A stretch of 64,000 nt of DNA from Arenibacter palladensis (GCF_900129275.1 NZ_FQUX01000008.1:1-64000); one strand, 5' to 3'. Shown: positions 8,305 to 17,997, counted from the first letter of the stretch. Notes: generated from the sequence alone by a model not told the origin. Made by a program: numbers and translations.

Positions 8305-11073
8305 TTACCTTACCCCCTTAACCCTAAAGAAATAAGTCCCGGAACCTATTTCAAGAATGGTTTCTTCTCCATTGGATTCCAAAATATTTATGGAGGACAC
8401 CTTTGATATTGCTTTGTTTCCTTCCTTAATATTGGATGTTTCCCCCGTAGGAATATGAACTTTGGCTTTGGTGTTCACCGGTATTTCGATATTCATCTGT
8501 ACTTCCCTCCCTTTCCAATTCCAGGCCGAAGATATGTTGCCGTTAATACTTTTATAGCTCCCATTTATATAATCCATCTCCTTACTAATGGCAGGTTTTA
8601 TAATGATATTGCGATAGCCCGCATCTTCGGTATCTATACCTACGGCATGTTGAAACATCCATTCTGCCACCGAGCCAAAAGCATAGTGACTAAAGGAATT
8701 CATCTTGGCATTCAGGTCCGAGTTCTCCGCATCATCTTTGGTATAACTGTTCCATCGCTCCCATATGGATGTACTTCCGTTTTCTACGGAATATCCCCAA
8801 CTGGGGTATTCAGTCTGCTGGAAAATTTTATAAGAAATATCGTCATAGCCATATTTGGACAAGGCCAACATTACATGTTTTGTCCCCAAAAATCCAGTTG
8901 AAAATTTAAATCCGTTTTTCTCTATTTTTTCCGCTAACCTAGCAGCGCCTTTTTCTGCCAGATCGTTGGGGTACAAATCGAAATATAGGGCAAGGGCATA
9001 ACTGGTCTGGGTATCCTCTGTAGTGCGACCGTTATCTAAAATATACTTTTGGGCAAAGGCCTTTTTAATGTTTTCAAAAAGGTTGGCGTACTTTGCAGCA
9101 TCTTCCGTTTTTCCCAATGCTTCTGCCATTTCAGCCATCAGTTTTGCATCATACCCATAAAAGGAAGCGCCTACAAAATCATGACTGGTCTCTTCGTTGA
9201 CGGCAAGCCAATCCCCCCAATTATTTCCTCCTCCAGGTCTTAGATAATCCGTGCTGGCATCTTCCTGAAACTGCATAAATTTCTCCATTCCCTTGTACAT
9301 GTATTCCACAATACGGGTATCATTATAGACCTTGTACATATTATAGGGTATAATAACCCCGGCATCCATCCAAGCAGGGGCATATTGATTTGGCCTAGAG
9401 TATGGAAATGGCGCAAAGTTGGGATAGGCCCCATACCATCGTTGGGCGTCATCCAAATCGACCAAAAACTTGGTCATAAAGGCCGCGACATCGGAATTAT
9501 AGGTGGCAGAACGCATGTAGATCTCAGCATCTCCCGTCCATCCCAAACGCTCATCCCGTTGTGGGCAATCTGTAGGTATTTCAAAAAAATTGGCACTTTG
9601 GGTGGTTTTGATATTCTTGAAAAGCGTATTGTTCATGGCATTTGAAGAACCGAAGGTACTGGCATCGGTTTCTATGGAACTTAATACGTGTCCTGTAATG
9701 GTCTCCAGTGTAGGTTTTCCAGGAAAACCTGTGACCTCAACATATTGAAACCCATGATAAGTGAATTTTGGCTTCCATGTTTCCACACCCTCCCCTTTTA
9801 AAATATAAGTGTCCGTTGCCCTAGCTTTTCGTAGGTTTTCGGTCTGTATTTGGCCATCGTTCTTTAAGATTTCCCCGAACCGGAGTTGGACTTTGGTGCC
9901 TTTAGGTCCCTGTACTTTTAGTTCGGCAATACCGGCAATGTTCTTTCCAAGATCAAAGACAAAGGTTCCCGGACTAGGCTCTGTCATTGCTAAGGGCTTC
10001 AGTATCTCCGTATTCTTGACCTGGGTTCCCGGATAGGCTTGCAGTTTTCCATTGGGATAAGTGTAGACTTTAGGCTTTTTCCATTGGCTATCGTCATAGT
10101 TGGGAGCGTCCCAACCTGTATTTTCCAAACGGGCATCATAGGTCTCTCCCATAATGATATCCGCCTCACGGATAGCGCCTTCGTTGGATTTCCACGTTTG
10201 GTCCGAAGCAATGGTCTCCATACTTCCATCCTCGTATTCAATTTGTATTTGCCCCATAAAGGACGGATTTACCCCATAGAACTCACGGACCTTATCCAAA
10301 CGTACCAAAAGGGCATAGCCTATATAGCCTGCATACCAACCATCGGCAATGACTGCCCCTATCACGTTCTCCCCTTCCCTTAAATTATTGGTAATGTCGA
10401 AAGTCTGGTAGTACAAGCGTTTGTCATAATCCGTCCATCCCGGTAAAAAATTAGCCTCCCCAACCTTGTTGCCGTTTAAGCGTAGTTCATAAAGACCCAA
10501 TGCCGTAGTATAGGCCGTTGCCTTTTTTATTTTCTTGTTCAGGTTAAAGGATTTGCGCAAATAGCGGGCAGGTGGAAGGTATAGACTATCGTATTTATCG
10601 GCCTTATTATATCCTACATCATGACCTATAAAGAGTCCTTGCCAATTGGCAAATTTTAAAAGTCCCATGGACCAATAGGCGGGTGTACTCCAGGTGGATA
10701 CCATATCCGCTTCGTCCCATACACGCACTTTCCAATAATATTTGGTCCCGGAAACCAACGGAATACCTTCGTAAATGATCTGATTGGTCTGGTTGGAAAC
10801 CACCTTACCGCTATCCCAAATATCCGCTTGGTCTTGCGAAAGTTTTTCCATGGAGGAAGCCACTGTAATTTGATAGGCCGATTGCACCCTATTGCGACCT
10901 TCCCCCTTTAAAATCCAGCTAAATCGAGGCTGAAGTACATCGAGGCCTTCAGGGTTTTGGTGATACTCTACCCTAGGTTCAAGTATGGCAAGGGATTTTG
11001 AATCCTTATTTTGGCCATAGGAACTGCCAACTGTTAAGAGGGTAATAAAAAGGAGCGCAAGTCTGTTCTTCAT
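8305..11073 (-). CDS. GH78 alpha-L-rhamnosidase, exported
   Basis: This 922-residue protein has a signal peptide (about 1-20, ending SSYG-Q). The order is that of family GH78: an N-terminal beta-sandwich (about 28-140), a carbohydrate-binding-like N domain (about 170-350), a concanavalin-like domain (about 355-465) and the (alpha/alpha)6 catalytic barrel from about 470. The catalytic signature TDCPQRDERLGWTGDAEIYM (about 501-520) is present with its acidic residues, and a STSIWERWNS segment near 790 supplies the second acidic residue. It releases non-reducing alpha-L-rhamnose, probably in the periplasm. It is divergent from another rhamnosidase-family gene and shares with it a symmetrical control region. 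The family is certain; the natural polymer is not. Confidence 0.93.
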   Translation of the reverse strand: MKNRLALLFITLLTVGSSYGQNKDSKSLAILEPRVEYHQNPEGLDVLQPRFSWILKGEGRNRVQSAYQITVASSMEKLSQDQADIWDSGKVVSNQTNQIIYEGIPLVSGTKYYWKVRVWDEADMVSTWSTPAYWSMGLLKFANWQGLFIGHDVGYNKADKYDSLYLPPARYLRKSFNLNKKIKKATAYTTALGLYELRLNGNKVGEANFLPGWTDYDKRLYYQTFDITNNLREGENVIGAVIADGWYAGYIGYALLVRLDKVREFYGVNPSFMGQIQIEYEDGSMETIASDQTWKSNEGAIREADIIMGETYDARLENTGWDAPNYDDSQWKKPKVYTYPNGKLQAYPGTQVKNTEILKPLAMTEPSPGTFVFDLGKNIAGIAELKVQGPKGTKVQLRFGEILKNDGQIQTENLRKARATDTYILKGEGVETWKPKFTYHGFQYVEVTGFPGKPTLETITGHVLSSIETDASTFGSSNAMNNTLFKNIKTTQSANFFEIPTDCPQRDERLGWTGDAEIYMRSATYNSDVAAFMTKFLVDLDDAQRWYGAYPNFAPFPYSRPNQYAPAWMDAGVIIPYNMYKVYNDTRIVEYMYKGMEKFMQFQEDASTDYLRPGGGNNWGDWLAVNEETSHDFVGASFYGYDAKLMAEMAEALGKTEDAAKYANLFENIKKAFAQKYILDNGRTTEDTQTSYALALYFDLYPNDLAEKGAARLAEKIEKNGFKFSTGFLGTKHVMLALSKYGYDDISYKIFQQTEYPSWGYSVENGSTSIWERWNSYTKDDAENSDLNAKMNSFSHYAFGSVAEWMFQHAVGIDTEDAGYRNIIIKPAISKEMDYINGSYKSINGNISSAWNWKGREVQMNIEIPVNTKAKVHIPTGETSNIKEGNKAISKVSSINILESNGEETILEIGSGTYFFRVKGVR

Positions 11074-11151
11074 CGATTATTTACCTTAAAAATTATAAAA
11101 ATTAAAATATGGTCTTATACCACAATATTAACACCCATTGGAATGAAACCC

Positions 11152-11231
11152 ATCCTGTACTGTGCTGTTTTAGATTTCCCCCTATAACCTTGGAGCTGTG
11201 ATCCATAATCAATAGCAGCATGGTACAGGAT
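11152..11231. promoter_or_regulatory. Symmetrical operator-like dyad between divergent rhamnosidase genes
   Basis: Two 16-base arms, ATCCTGTACTGTGCTG (11152-11167) and CAGCATGGTACAGGAT (11216-11231), are inverted copies with two mismatches, 48 bp apart. Each arm lies at almost the same distance from the start codon it faces (79 bp to 11073, 74 bp to 11305), so the pair is centred on the divergent promoter region. This is what one regulator binding site per promoter would look like. Confidence 0.5.
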
Positions 11232-11246
11232 AGATAGACTTTTTTC

Positions 11247-11275
11247 AAATCCTATTTTTACGAAAAATAGGATTT
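11247..11275. promoter_or_regulatory. Perfect 13-bp hairpin before the second rhamnosidase-family gene
   Basis: AAATCCTATTTTT and AAAAATAGGATTT form a perfect stem around a 3-base loop, ending 29 bp before the ATG at 11305. It may be a leader structure or a protein-binding palindrome. No terminator-like U run fits its position. Confidence 0.4.
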
Positions 11276-11304
11276 ATTGACTTTGTGTTAACCCAATTAA
11301 AGAA

Positions 11305-13059
11305 ATGAAAAACTTATTACCATTATTGACTGCACTGTTGTACCTAAAATTTGGCTTTGGACAATTGCCCCCTGTATTTGGAGAGGAATACAATGACAAG
11401 GCACAACATTCGCAAATGATCAAAACCTACTTAACGCCACAAAGGATTGTTTGGCAGTCCGACGACTCCAATGAATCCATGCAAAATGCCGAAAGCCTTT
11501 TGAAAAAGGGAAACGGGCAGGTGGCCGTGAACGAGGAAAACCTATTTAGATTGATAAGCACAGCGGATAAAAAACCTGCCATACTATTGGATTATGGCAA
11601 GCAGATCCATGGTGGAATAAAAATTCCCGCGGGCATCCGTGCAGATAAAACTCCGGTTAGGTTGCGATTGCGATTTGGCGAATCGGTCGGGGAAGCGATG
11701 TCCGACATTGGTGGAAAACAAAATGCGACCAACGAGCATTCCCTGCGCGATTTTATTGTTGAAGTCCCTTGGTTGGGAAGCGTGGAAGTTGGTGAAACCG
11801 GGTTTCGGTTTTTGCGCGTAGATGTGATGGACGCCGGGATAGACCTTCCCATAAAATCTATAGAGGCCGCCTTTGTGTACAGGGATATACCCTATTTGGG
11901 CAGTTTTGAAAGTAATGATGAGCGCTTGAACGAAATCTGGATTACAGGGGCCTATACCGTACAACTCAATATGCAGAATTTCCTCTGGGACGGCATTAAG
12001 CGCGACCGCTTGGTTTGGGTGGGCGATATGCACCCCGAAGTAATGACGATCAACACCGTATTCGGAAACCATGAAATCGTATCCAAAAGTTTGGACCTGG
12101 CCCGTGACCAACACCCCCTGCCACAATGGATGAACGGCATTAGCTCCTACTCTATGTGGTGGCTGCTTATCCATAAGAACATTTATGATTACCATGGGGA
12201 CCTTGCCTATCTAAAGGAACAGGAAACCTATATGATAGCTTTGCTGGAGCAATTAAGTACTTTCATGGACAAGGACAACAAAGAAATTTTAAACGGACAT
12301 CGGTTCTTGGATTGGCCGACCAGCGAAAAACCCGAAGCCATTCATGCGGGACTTCAGGCCATGATGGTCATGACCTTTGAGGCCGGTTCGGAGATGATGG
12401 CAATTTTTGGTAGGGAGGATCTAAAAATGAAATACGAAAAGGTAGCCAAAAAACTGAAAAAACACAGTCCAAAAAATAATACCACCAAACAGGCCGCGGC
12501 TTTGTTGGCGCTTTCAAATCTTCAGGACGCTGAAAAAATCAATAAGGAGATATTGACCAAAGATGGTTTACAGGGCATGTCCACTTTTTATGGGTACTAT
12601 ATATTGGAGGCCATGGCCAAAGCCCAAGATTATGATGGGGCCATAAAAGTAATCCGTGATTATTGGGGCGGAATGTTGGATTTGGGTGCTACTACCTTTT
12701 GGGAAGAATTTGACGTGATGGATGTTGTCAATAGCGGTAGAATAGATGAACTAACCCCTGCCAATAAATACGATATCCATGGCGACTTTGGTGATTATTG
12801 CTATGTGGGATACCGCCATAGCCTATGTCATGGTTGGGCCAGCGGACCTACCTCTTGGCTGAGTCAACACGTTTTGGGCGTCAACGTTTCGGAAGGGGGC
12901 GAAAAGGTTAAAATTGAACCCCACCTGGGAGATCTGGAGTGGGCAAAAGGAAGTTTCCCCACAAAATATGGAGTGTTACAAGTAAGCCATAAGAAGAATG
13001 CGGATGGCACTATAAAAACAGAAATAGACGCCCCGCAAGGGCTGACGGTAATTAACTAA
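11305..13059 (+). CDS. GH78-like alpha-L-rhamnosidase-family protein, exported
   Basis: This 584-residue protein has a signal peptide (about 1-19) and then a short beta-sandwich domain followed by an (alpha/alpha)6 barrel. Motifs include LRFGESVGEAM and FRFLRVDV in the sandwich, WDGIKRDRLVWVGDMHPE at the start of the barrel (equivalent to the acidic signature of GH78) and ATTFWEEFD near residue 470, matching the second acidic segment. It is much shorter than the 922-residue neighbour because it lacks the N-terminal accessory domains. It probably acts on rhamnosides or related glycosides in the periplasm. Its promoter region is shared with the divergent GH78 gene, so the two are likely co-regulated. 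The family is fairly secure; the exact activity is inference. Confidence 0.85.
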   Translation: MKNLLPLLTALLYLKFGFGQLPPVFGEEYNDKAQHSQMIKTYLTPQRIVWQSDDSNESMQNAESLLKKGNGQVAVNEENLFRLISTADKKPAILLDYGKQIHGGIKIPAGIRADKTPVRLRLRFGESVGEAMSDIGGKQNATNEHSLRDFIVEVPWLGSVEVGETGFRFLRVDVMDAGIDLPIKSIEAAFVYRDIPYLGSFESNDERLNEIWITGAYTVQLNMQNFLWDGIKRDRLVWVGDMHPEVMTINTVFGNHEIVSKSLDLARDQHPLPQWMNGISSYSMWWLLIHKNIYDYHGDLAYLKEQETYMIALLEQLSTFMDKDNKEILNGHRFLDWPTSEKPEAIHAGLQAMMVMTFEAGSEMMAIFGREDLKMKYEKVAKKLKKHSPKNNTTKQAAALLALSNLQDAEKINKEILTKDGLQGMSTFYGYYILEAMAKAQDYDGAIKVIRDYWGGMLDLGATTFWEEFDVMDVVNSGRIDELTPANKYDIHGDFGDYCYVGYRHSLCHGWASGPTSWLSQHVLGVNVSEGGEKVKIEPHLGDLEWAKGSFPTKYGVLQVSHKKNADGTIKTEIDAPQGLTVIN

Positions 13060-13367
13060 AGTTAAGTCTAGGAGGCATTTCAAAAATATCTTCCAAGCTT
13101 ATTTTTTGGGCGTTCCCTCCTAGGTCGGGCGGGCCCTTGGCTATATCCCTTGCGATGCTGCGGGGATGCCGCCGCGGTCCCTGCCTTCCGCAGGCAGGCC
13201 TGACTTGTCGGTAGAGAGGCGGAGCCGAAGGGTTGGACGCTTATAGCATTGAAATGAGGTCTCTCCAGATAACTTTCGGGAGAGAAGTCACACATATTTG
13301 GTCAGAGCTACTTGTGCGATTTAGCTCATGCCGTATTTATTTTAGGGGTATTCGTGAACTTTCGGTT

Positions 13368-13586
13368 GAGCTACTTGTGTGATTTAGCTCATGCCGTATT
13401 TATTTTACGGGAATTCGTGAACCTTCGGTTTCTCATATTCATTCGAAATGACTGTTTCGGCAACTTTCAACTTTCAACTTTTAAACATTGAGCATCAACA
13501 TTGTTCATTGTAAGTAGCAGATTGCCACGCTTCGCCCACCTGACGGCCGGGCAGGCCTACCTGCCGATAGGCAGGCTCGCAATGAC
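13368..13586 (+). repeat. Direct repeat copy A
   Basis: About 219 bp that recur almost unchanged at 13913-14132. The copy begins GAGCTACTTGTGTGATTTAG and ends CTCGCAATGACG. Its first ~50 bp also have a tandem partner just upstream (13312-13359), so this end is locally triplicated across the island. It contains the CAACTTTCAACTTTCAAC run and a CCTGCC/GGCAGG hairpin. Confidence 0.85.
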
Positions 13587-13600
13587 GACACCAAGGGCTC

Positions 13601-13646
13601 CTTCCCTTGGATAAGGGAAGGTGGATCCTCCACTGGATGTGGAGGA
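13601..13646. repeat. Two consecutive short-loop hairpins
   Basis: CTTCCCTT/AAGGGAAG around GGAT (13601-13620) is followed at once by TCCTCCAC/GTGGAGGA around TGGAT (13626-13646). Both stems are perfect 8-mers and both loops contain GGAT, suggesting a repeated structural element. Confidence 0.7.
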
Positions 13647-13761
13647 GACGGAAGGGATTGAGAGCCCAGGTCTTTAGGAGGTGACAATGGATTGGGGCTA
13701 AGCCTAGGGTGTGAGATTTCCAACTCCCCTTTCTTCCCCCGCTGTTGGCGTGGCAATTCAT

Positions 13762-13785
13762 TCCCCTCTTCGTTCCAAGAGGGGA
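13762..13785. repeat. Hairpin TCCCCTCTT / AAGAGGGGA
   Basis: Perfect 9-bp stem with a 6-base loop (CGTTCC), the third purine/pyrimidine-asymmetric hairpin of the island. Of the same style as the pair at 13601-13646. Confidence 0.6.
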
Positions 13786-13912
13786 GCCGTTAGTTTTAGC
13801 ATACAAAAAGAGTTCTTTCCCGATAGTTCATGACTAGGCTCGACCGGACAGCGCAGTCACTTCGACATGAGCCCTTTTTTTGGGCGATTGAGAAGTCGCA
13901 CATATTTGGTAA

Positions 13913-14132
13913 GAGCCACATGTGCGATTTAGCTCATGCCGTATTTATTTTACGGGAATTCGTGAACCTTCGGTTTCTCATGTTCATTCGAAATGACTGT
14001 TTCGGCAACTTTCAACTTTCAACTTTTAAACATTGAACATAAAAACTGTTCATTGTAAGTAACAGATTGCGGCGCTTCGCCCACCTGACGGCCGGGCAGG
14101 CCTACCTGCCGGTAGGCAGGCTCGCAATGACG
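13913..14132 (+). repeat. Direct repeat copy B
   Basis: Second copy of the ~220-bp repeat found at 13368-13586, same orientation, about 325 bp downstream of the end of copy A. Differences are scattered single substitutions and a small change around 14040. The unit is preceded by the CACATATTTGGT segment that also precedes the tandem partner of copy A (13291). Confidence 0.85.
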
Positions 14133-14335
14133 TCAGTTAAGAATACTGAAAACACAATCTATTGCCTATTGCCATTTGCCTAAAGATTATTGTTTACTGA
14201 TCACCACTACTCCGATTTCGACTACGACTACCGGCGGTAGGCAGGCCTGTCTGACGAAAGGCAGGCTCAATCTCCGCAAGGACTTTCAACCTTCAACTTT
14301 TAAACATTGAACTTTGAACTTTGAACATCAACTAA

Positions 14336-16231
14336 TTAATCCCCACCAACCTCATATTCGGATACATCCGTTAGGGTTTCCATAAATGCAATAATATCCT
14401 CCATTTCTTGCTGGGACAGATCCAAAGGTTCATCTGGCAGGGTTTGGTTTTCTACCTCCAATCCCATGCCTGCGCCTCCTCCCAGGTTGTAAAACGCCAG
14501 AACATCTTCCAGGGTAGCAAATAAACCATTGTGCATATAGGGTGCTGTCAGGGCTATATTTCTGACTGTAACCGTTTTGAAGGAATTTTTCAGAAAAGGA
14601 TGATTGTCCATTTTTAGACCATTGCCCATGCGGCCCAAATCCGTATCCAACTTAAGGGCAATGGAATCAAAGCCCTGGGTAATGCCCAAAACCTCCGATT
14701 CCGATTCCAGATAAAAAGGAGGAACGGTACCATTGAAGACCGGGGCAAAATGACAACTTCCGCAGGCCGCTTTCCCCATAAATAAATTGAATCCCCGTTT
14801 GGCATTCTCGGGATATTCCTTGGTTTCGTTGCGCACATATTTATCGAACGGACTATTGAAGGATTTTAAAGAGTTTACATAGGCCGCAATGGCATTGCTA
14901 ATGGAACGCTGATTGATATCCTCTTTGGCAATACCACCATAAGCCTCATTAAATAGTTTATTGTAATGGGCATTTTTATTGAGTTTAGCAACAATTGCAT
15001 CAAAATTAGTATTGAACTCCAGATCGTTATCAATAACATGTATCACTTGTTTTTCTAGATCCAAGGCGCGCATGTCCCAAAAATATCGCGCGGAATAGCC
15101 TGCATCCATCAAAGTGGGGGCGTTCCTATCGGTAAAAACCCCTTTTTGATTGGAGACACTTTTGGGCAAACCATCCGAAAAACCTTTGTTGGGGTTATGG
15201 CAGCTGGCACAGGACATGACATTGTCCTTGGAAAGCTGGGGATCCCCGAACAACAGTTTCCCCAAGGCTATGGTCTTGGGATTGTCCAAAGGCAGATAAA
15301 CCAGTTCCGAATAAAAATCCGTATTGAGAAAATCTTTGTCGAAAAGATTCTTGGCCTTATAGTTTTGGGCGTGCTTTTTATAGGGCTCCAGCGTAATCTT
15401 GTTTGCATTTTGAAATTCCAATAAGGCCGCATACAAGGGGTTTACGACCTCCTTTAAAAAGGCCAACCTATCAAAAACGTTAAAATGGGTATTGGCCTTT
15501 AATATGTTCCTGCCCTTGGTAAAGTGTTTTTTAATGGCTTCAAATTCGGCCTTGGCTTCCTGGGCCATCCCTGATTCAAAATACAAAAATGTGGTTTCCA
15601 TACTTTGCCAGCTCACAACACTTTCCTTCAACCCGTTTACAGACCCTGGAGTATCATAACCTGTTAGTCCCAGGGTAAAGATCCTGACAATACCGGAGCG
15701 GATACATTCAATAATTTGGCTCGACTTTAAATGAACCGGTAAATGTATATTCGCTATAAAATTTACCCGCTCTTTGAGTCCGTTGGCCAATGCTTGTATG
15801 TGCTGCAAATTTTCATTGGAAGCTGAGTCATAAACCGCTTCATCCAATGCCTGTAATCCGCCAGGTGGAATCACTTTTTCGGCTTCAAAATACTCACTTA
15901 CCTTGGACAAAGGGGCACCATTGATATAAGTGCCATTATAATAAGTTTGGTAATAATCAAAAATAAACTCGATCTCCTTATAGGCCAATCTGGTTTTTTC
16001 AACCTGACTTTTCAGCCCCTCCCACTCGTTCACAGAACTTGCCTTATTGGCTAGGGTGGCCAATGAATCGACTTCATTTTGAAACTTGATAAAATTGGCG
16101 GTATATAAAGCCGCGACTTTCTCCAGAACTGTATCCTTTTGATACGGAATAACCAGTTGCCTTCCAGACAACATCAGCAGGCAAATAAAAAAAGATCCCA
16201 ATAAAATGCTTGTCTTCCTCATTTTCAACAA
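14336..16231 (-). CDS. Di-heme cytochrome c peroxidase (MauG/CcpA family) with helical N-terminal domain
   Basis: This 631-residue protein has a signal peptide or anchor (about 8-24), a helical imelysin-like N-terminal half (about 30-300, with AYKEIEFIFDYYQ and INGAPLSKV) and a C-terminal peroxidase half with two heme motifs, CASCH (about residue 343) and CGSCH (about 488). Di-heme peroxidases of this group reduce hydrogen peroxide in the periplasm, or carry out MauG-like oxidations, using cytochrome c. The segment around the first motif (GKLLFGDPQLSKDNVMSC) and the LGRMGN region are typical. It lies 95 bp downstream of the phosphatase gene on the same strand and may be co-transcribed. The fusion of an imelysin-like region with the peroxidase is known in Bacteroidetes; its meaning is unclear. 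Confidence 0.88.
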   Translation of the reverse strand: MLKMRKTSILLGSFFICLLMLSGRQLVIPYQKDTVLEKVAALYTANFIKFQNEVDSLATLANKASSVNEWEGLKSQVEKTRLAYKEIEFIFDYYQTYYNGTYINGAPLSKVSEYFEAEKVIPPGGLQALDEAVYDSASNENLQHIQALANGLKERVNFIANIHLPVHLKSSQIIECIRSGIVRIFTLGLTGYDTPGSVNGLKESVVSWQSMETTFLYFESGMAQEAKAEFEAIKKHFTKGRNILKANTHFNVFDRLAFLKEVVNPLYAALLEFQNANKITLEPYKKHAQNYKAKNLFDKDFLNTDFYSELVYLPLDNPKTIALGKLLFGDPQLSKDNVMSCASCHNPNKGFSDGLPKSVSNQKGVFTDRNAPTLMDAGYSARYFWDMRALDLEKQVIHVIDNDLEFNTNFDAIVAKLNKNAHYNKLFNEAYGGIAKEDINQRSISNAIAAYVNSLKSFNSPFDKYVRNETKEYPENAKRGFNLFMGKAACGSCHFAPVFNGTVPPFYLESESEVLGITQGFDSIALKLDTDLGRMGNGLKMDNHPFLKNSFKTVTVRNIALTAPYMHNGLFATLEDVLAFYNLGGGAGMGLEVENQTLPDEPLDLSQQEMEDIIAFMETLTDVSEYEVGGD

Positions 16232-16326
16232 CCGCTTTTTACCATTTAATAGGCTTTTTAATACCGCTACCCTTGCTTAAGGCTTACAATGGAAAGGTCA
16301 TTTTAAATATAACCCTTTTGGCCCAA

Positions 16327-17997
16327 CTATTCTATGGTAATCGACTCGGTATACGCTTTATTTTTTGTAATGACTTCAATTACATACATGCCTTTTGGCA
16401 GCTTGCCCACATTGATGGTTTTCTTTCTGCTTTTCTTCACCAATTTCCCTATGTTATTATAGAATTTGACTTTCTTTAGCTTGTCATTCTTATCCACCTT
16501 AAGCTTTACCACATCCTTGGCGGCATCATACACTAGACCATCACTCTTTTGTCCAGAAGCAGAGCCATCCGACTTCAACGACACCCCTGATTTGTTGATG
16601 GTAAAATAATCCTCAATATCATCATTTTCCCTAATAAACTTCACGGTCAGGTTCTGTCCTCCCCTACCGTCATCTTCCACCTCCATAACACAGGAACCCA
16701 GTTGGTTCAAGGACACAGACATGGCCTGGTGGTTTAGGTCGCCCCCTGATATTTTACCGGCAGATCCGGTAGTAATATACACAGCACCCTCCGCAGCGGC
16801 ACTGGCTTTTTGGTAGGCTCCATTGCTATCCACTTTCCCGTCTCCATAGCCATTGGATCCAACGGTATGGCCACCCTTCGAAATTTCATCCGGGTTAAAA
16901 GTGTTGGCAAACCCATAATGTCCGTTCAAGAAGTAGGAGCGTTCGTAAGAATGGCTATGTCCGTTTAAGATAAGGTCCACTCCGTTGGCCTCCATCATGG
17001 GCATAAAGTTTTCCCTCATTTCTATAAGTCGGTCTTCGGTATCGGAGTCATGGGACCCTTTGGTGTATACCGGATGATGAAACAGGGTTACTATCCAATC
17101 CTGTTTGGTGTTCTGTATATCAGCCAAGGTCCAGTTGTACATGGCGCCCCCAACTTCGCGACTCGTATGATGGGAATCCAATATGATAAAATGGATGTTG
17201 GCATAATCAAAGGAATAATAGGCCTCTGTTCCCGAGGCAGTACCTCCAGCCTGGGCAGCCGTTGGGAAGGTAAATATATCATAGTAGGGACCGGATTGTG
17301 TAGCCGAATCGGCCGACTTCCCATCGTGGTTTCCCAAGCAGGACCATGCCACGGATTTTTTCAACATATCGTCATAAATGTCGAACAGGGCATTTTGATA
17401 TTGCTCATCCGTACCACTGCCATAGGCGTTATCCCCTAAGAACAACATCATATCGGTCTTACCCGTATTTTTGGGAGCAGCGTCCACATAATCGTAATAG
17501 GCATCCCGTACGTTCCTCTGGTTGTTATTGGCCGTACCCGCATCACCCAAAATCCATGCACGTACAAATTGTTTGGTACCTGCTTTAGGGGCCGTTATAA
17601 TGTACATATCGCCAGAAGTACTTTCGGACAACACTCCCTCTTTATTACCTATATTAAAATAATATTTGGTGTTAGGGCTTAGACCTGAAAGACGAACTTC
17701 GTGTTCGGTGGTCAAGGCAGTGTTAGATGCTTTCTTGGACAACGATTTTAATGATTTTCCGTAATGCACCACGGATTGGGTTGCTATATCCGTTCTCCAT
17801 TTTACCACCACAGAGGTTGGGGTGCCGCTCTGTAAATAAGGCCCCCTTACTACATTTACCGCAGCGGAATGCTGTGGAAGGCCTACAGTGTTGCTTACCG
17901 CAACAGCACTTACATTGGGAAGATCTACATTGGAGGTTTGGGCAATTGAAACCACCGAACATAGGGCGGCTAGTAAAAAGGTACTTTTTTTGATCAT
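16327..17997 (-). CDS. Purple-acid-phosphatase-like metallophosphoesterase with T9SS sorting tail
   Basis: This 556-residue protein has a signal peptide (about 1-19), a fibronectin-like N-terminal domain of the purple acid phosphatase type (about 45-130, RGPYLQSGTPTSVVVKWRT) and a calcineurin-like catalytic domain. The metal-binding motifs appear in order: GDAG, LGDNAYGSG, GNHD, HHPVYTKGSHDSDTE and GHSHSYER. The last ~75 residues form a Por-secretion C-terminal sorting domain (KKVKFYNNIGKLVKKSRK, then LPKGMYVIEVITKN), which directs export by the type IX system to the cell surface. It probably releases phosphate from organic esters. Its ATG overlaps the stop of the upstream TPR gene by four bases (ATGA), so translation is likely coupled. 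Confidence 0.92.
   Translation of the reverse strand: MIKKSTFLLAALCSVVSIAQTSNVDLPNVSAVAVSNTVGLPQHSAAVNVVRGPYLQSGTPTSVVVKWRTDIATQSVVHYGKSLKSLSKKASNTALTTEHEVRLSGLSPNTKYYFNIGNKEGVLSESTSGDMYIITAPKAGTKQFVRAWILGDAGTANNNQRNVRDAYYDYVDAAPKNTGKTDMMLFLGDNAYGSGTDEQYQNALFDIYDDMLKKSVAWSCLGNHDGKSADSATQSGPYYDIFTFPTAAQAGGTASGTEAYYSFDYANIHFIILDSHHTSREVGGAMYNWTLADIQNTKQDWIVTLFHHPVYTKGSHDSDTEDRLIEMRENFMPMMEANGVDLILNGHSHSYERSYFLNGHYGFANTFNPDEISKGGHTVGSNGYGDGKVDSNGAYQKASAAAEGAVYITTGSAGKISGGDLNHQAMSVSLNQLGSCVMEVEDDGRGGQNLTVKFIRENDDIEDYFTINKSGVSLKSDGSASGQKSDGLVYDAAKDVVKLKVDKNDKLKKVKFYNNIGKLVKKSRKKTINVGKLPKGMYVIEVITKNKAYTESITIE

Larger units (their letters stand above)
13060..14335. repeat. Repeat-rich intergenic island
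   Basis: About 1.28 kb with no credible gene; the short open frames here run through repeats and are unlike any protein family. It holds a ~220-bp direct duplication, at least three strong hairpins with short loops, several GC-rich palindromic modules of the type CCTGCC-n4-GGCAGG (for example 13560-13575 and about 13180-13198), and runs built from CAACTTT and TTTAAACATTGAAC units (13462-13492, 14005-14040, 14283-14332). The GC-rich patches contrast with the surrounding genes. It looks like accumulated intergenic repeat elements rather than an insertion sequence, since no transposase is present. Confidence 0.75.

Noticed and set aside
13080-13806. Several minus-strand open frames of 70-100 codons in the repeat island
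   Set aside because: They run through the repeats and GC-rich palindromes, overlap one another in different frames, and show no family, signal peptide or membrane pattern.
13060-14335. Repeat island as a CRISPR array or insertion sequence
   Set aside because: The repeats are ~220 bp and not regularly interspaced, and no transposase or cas gene is nearby.
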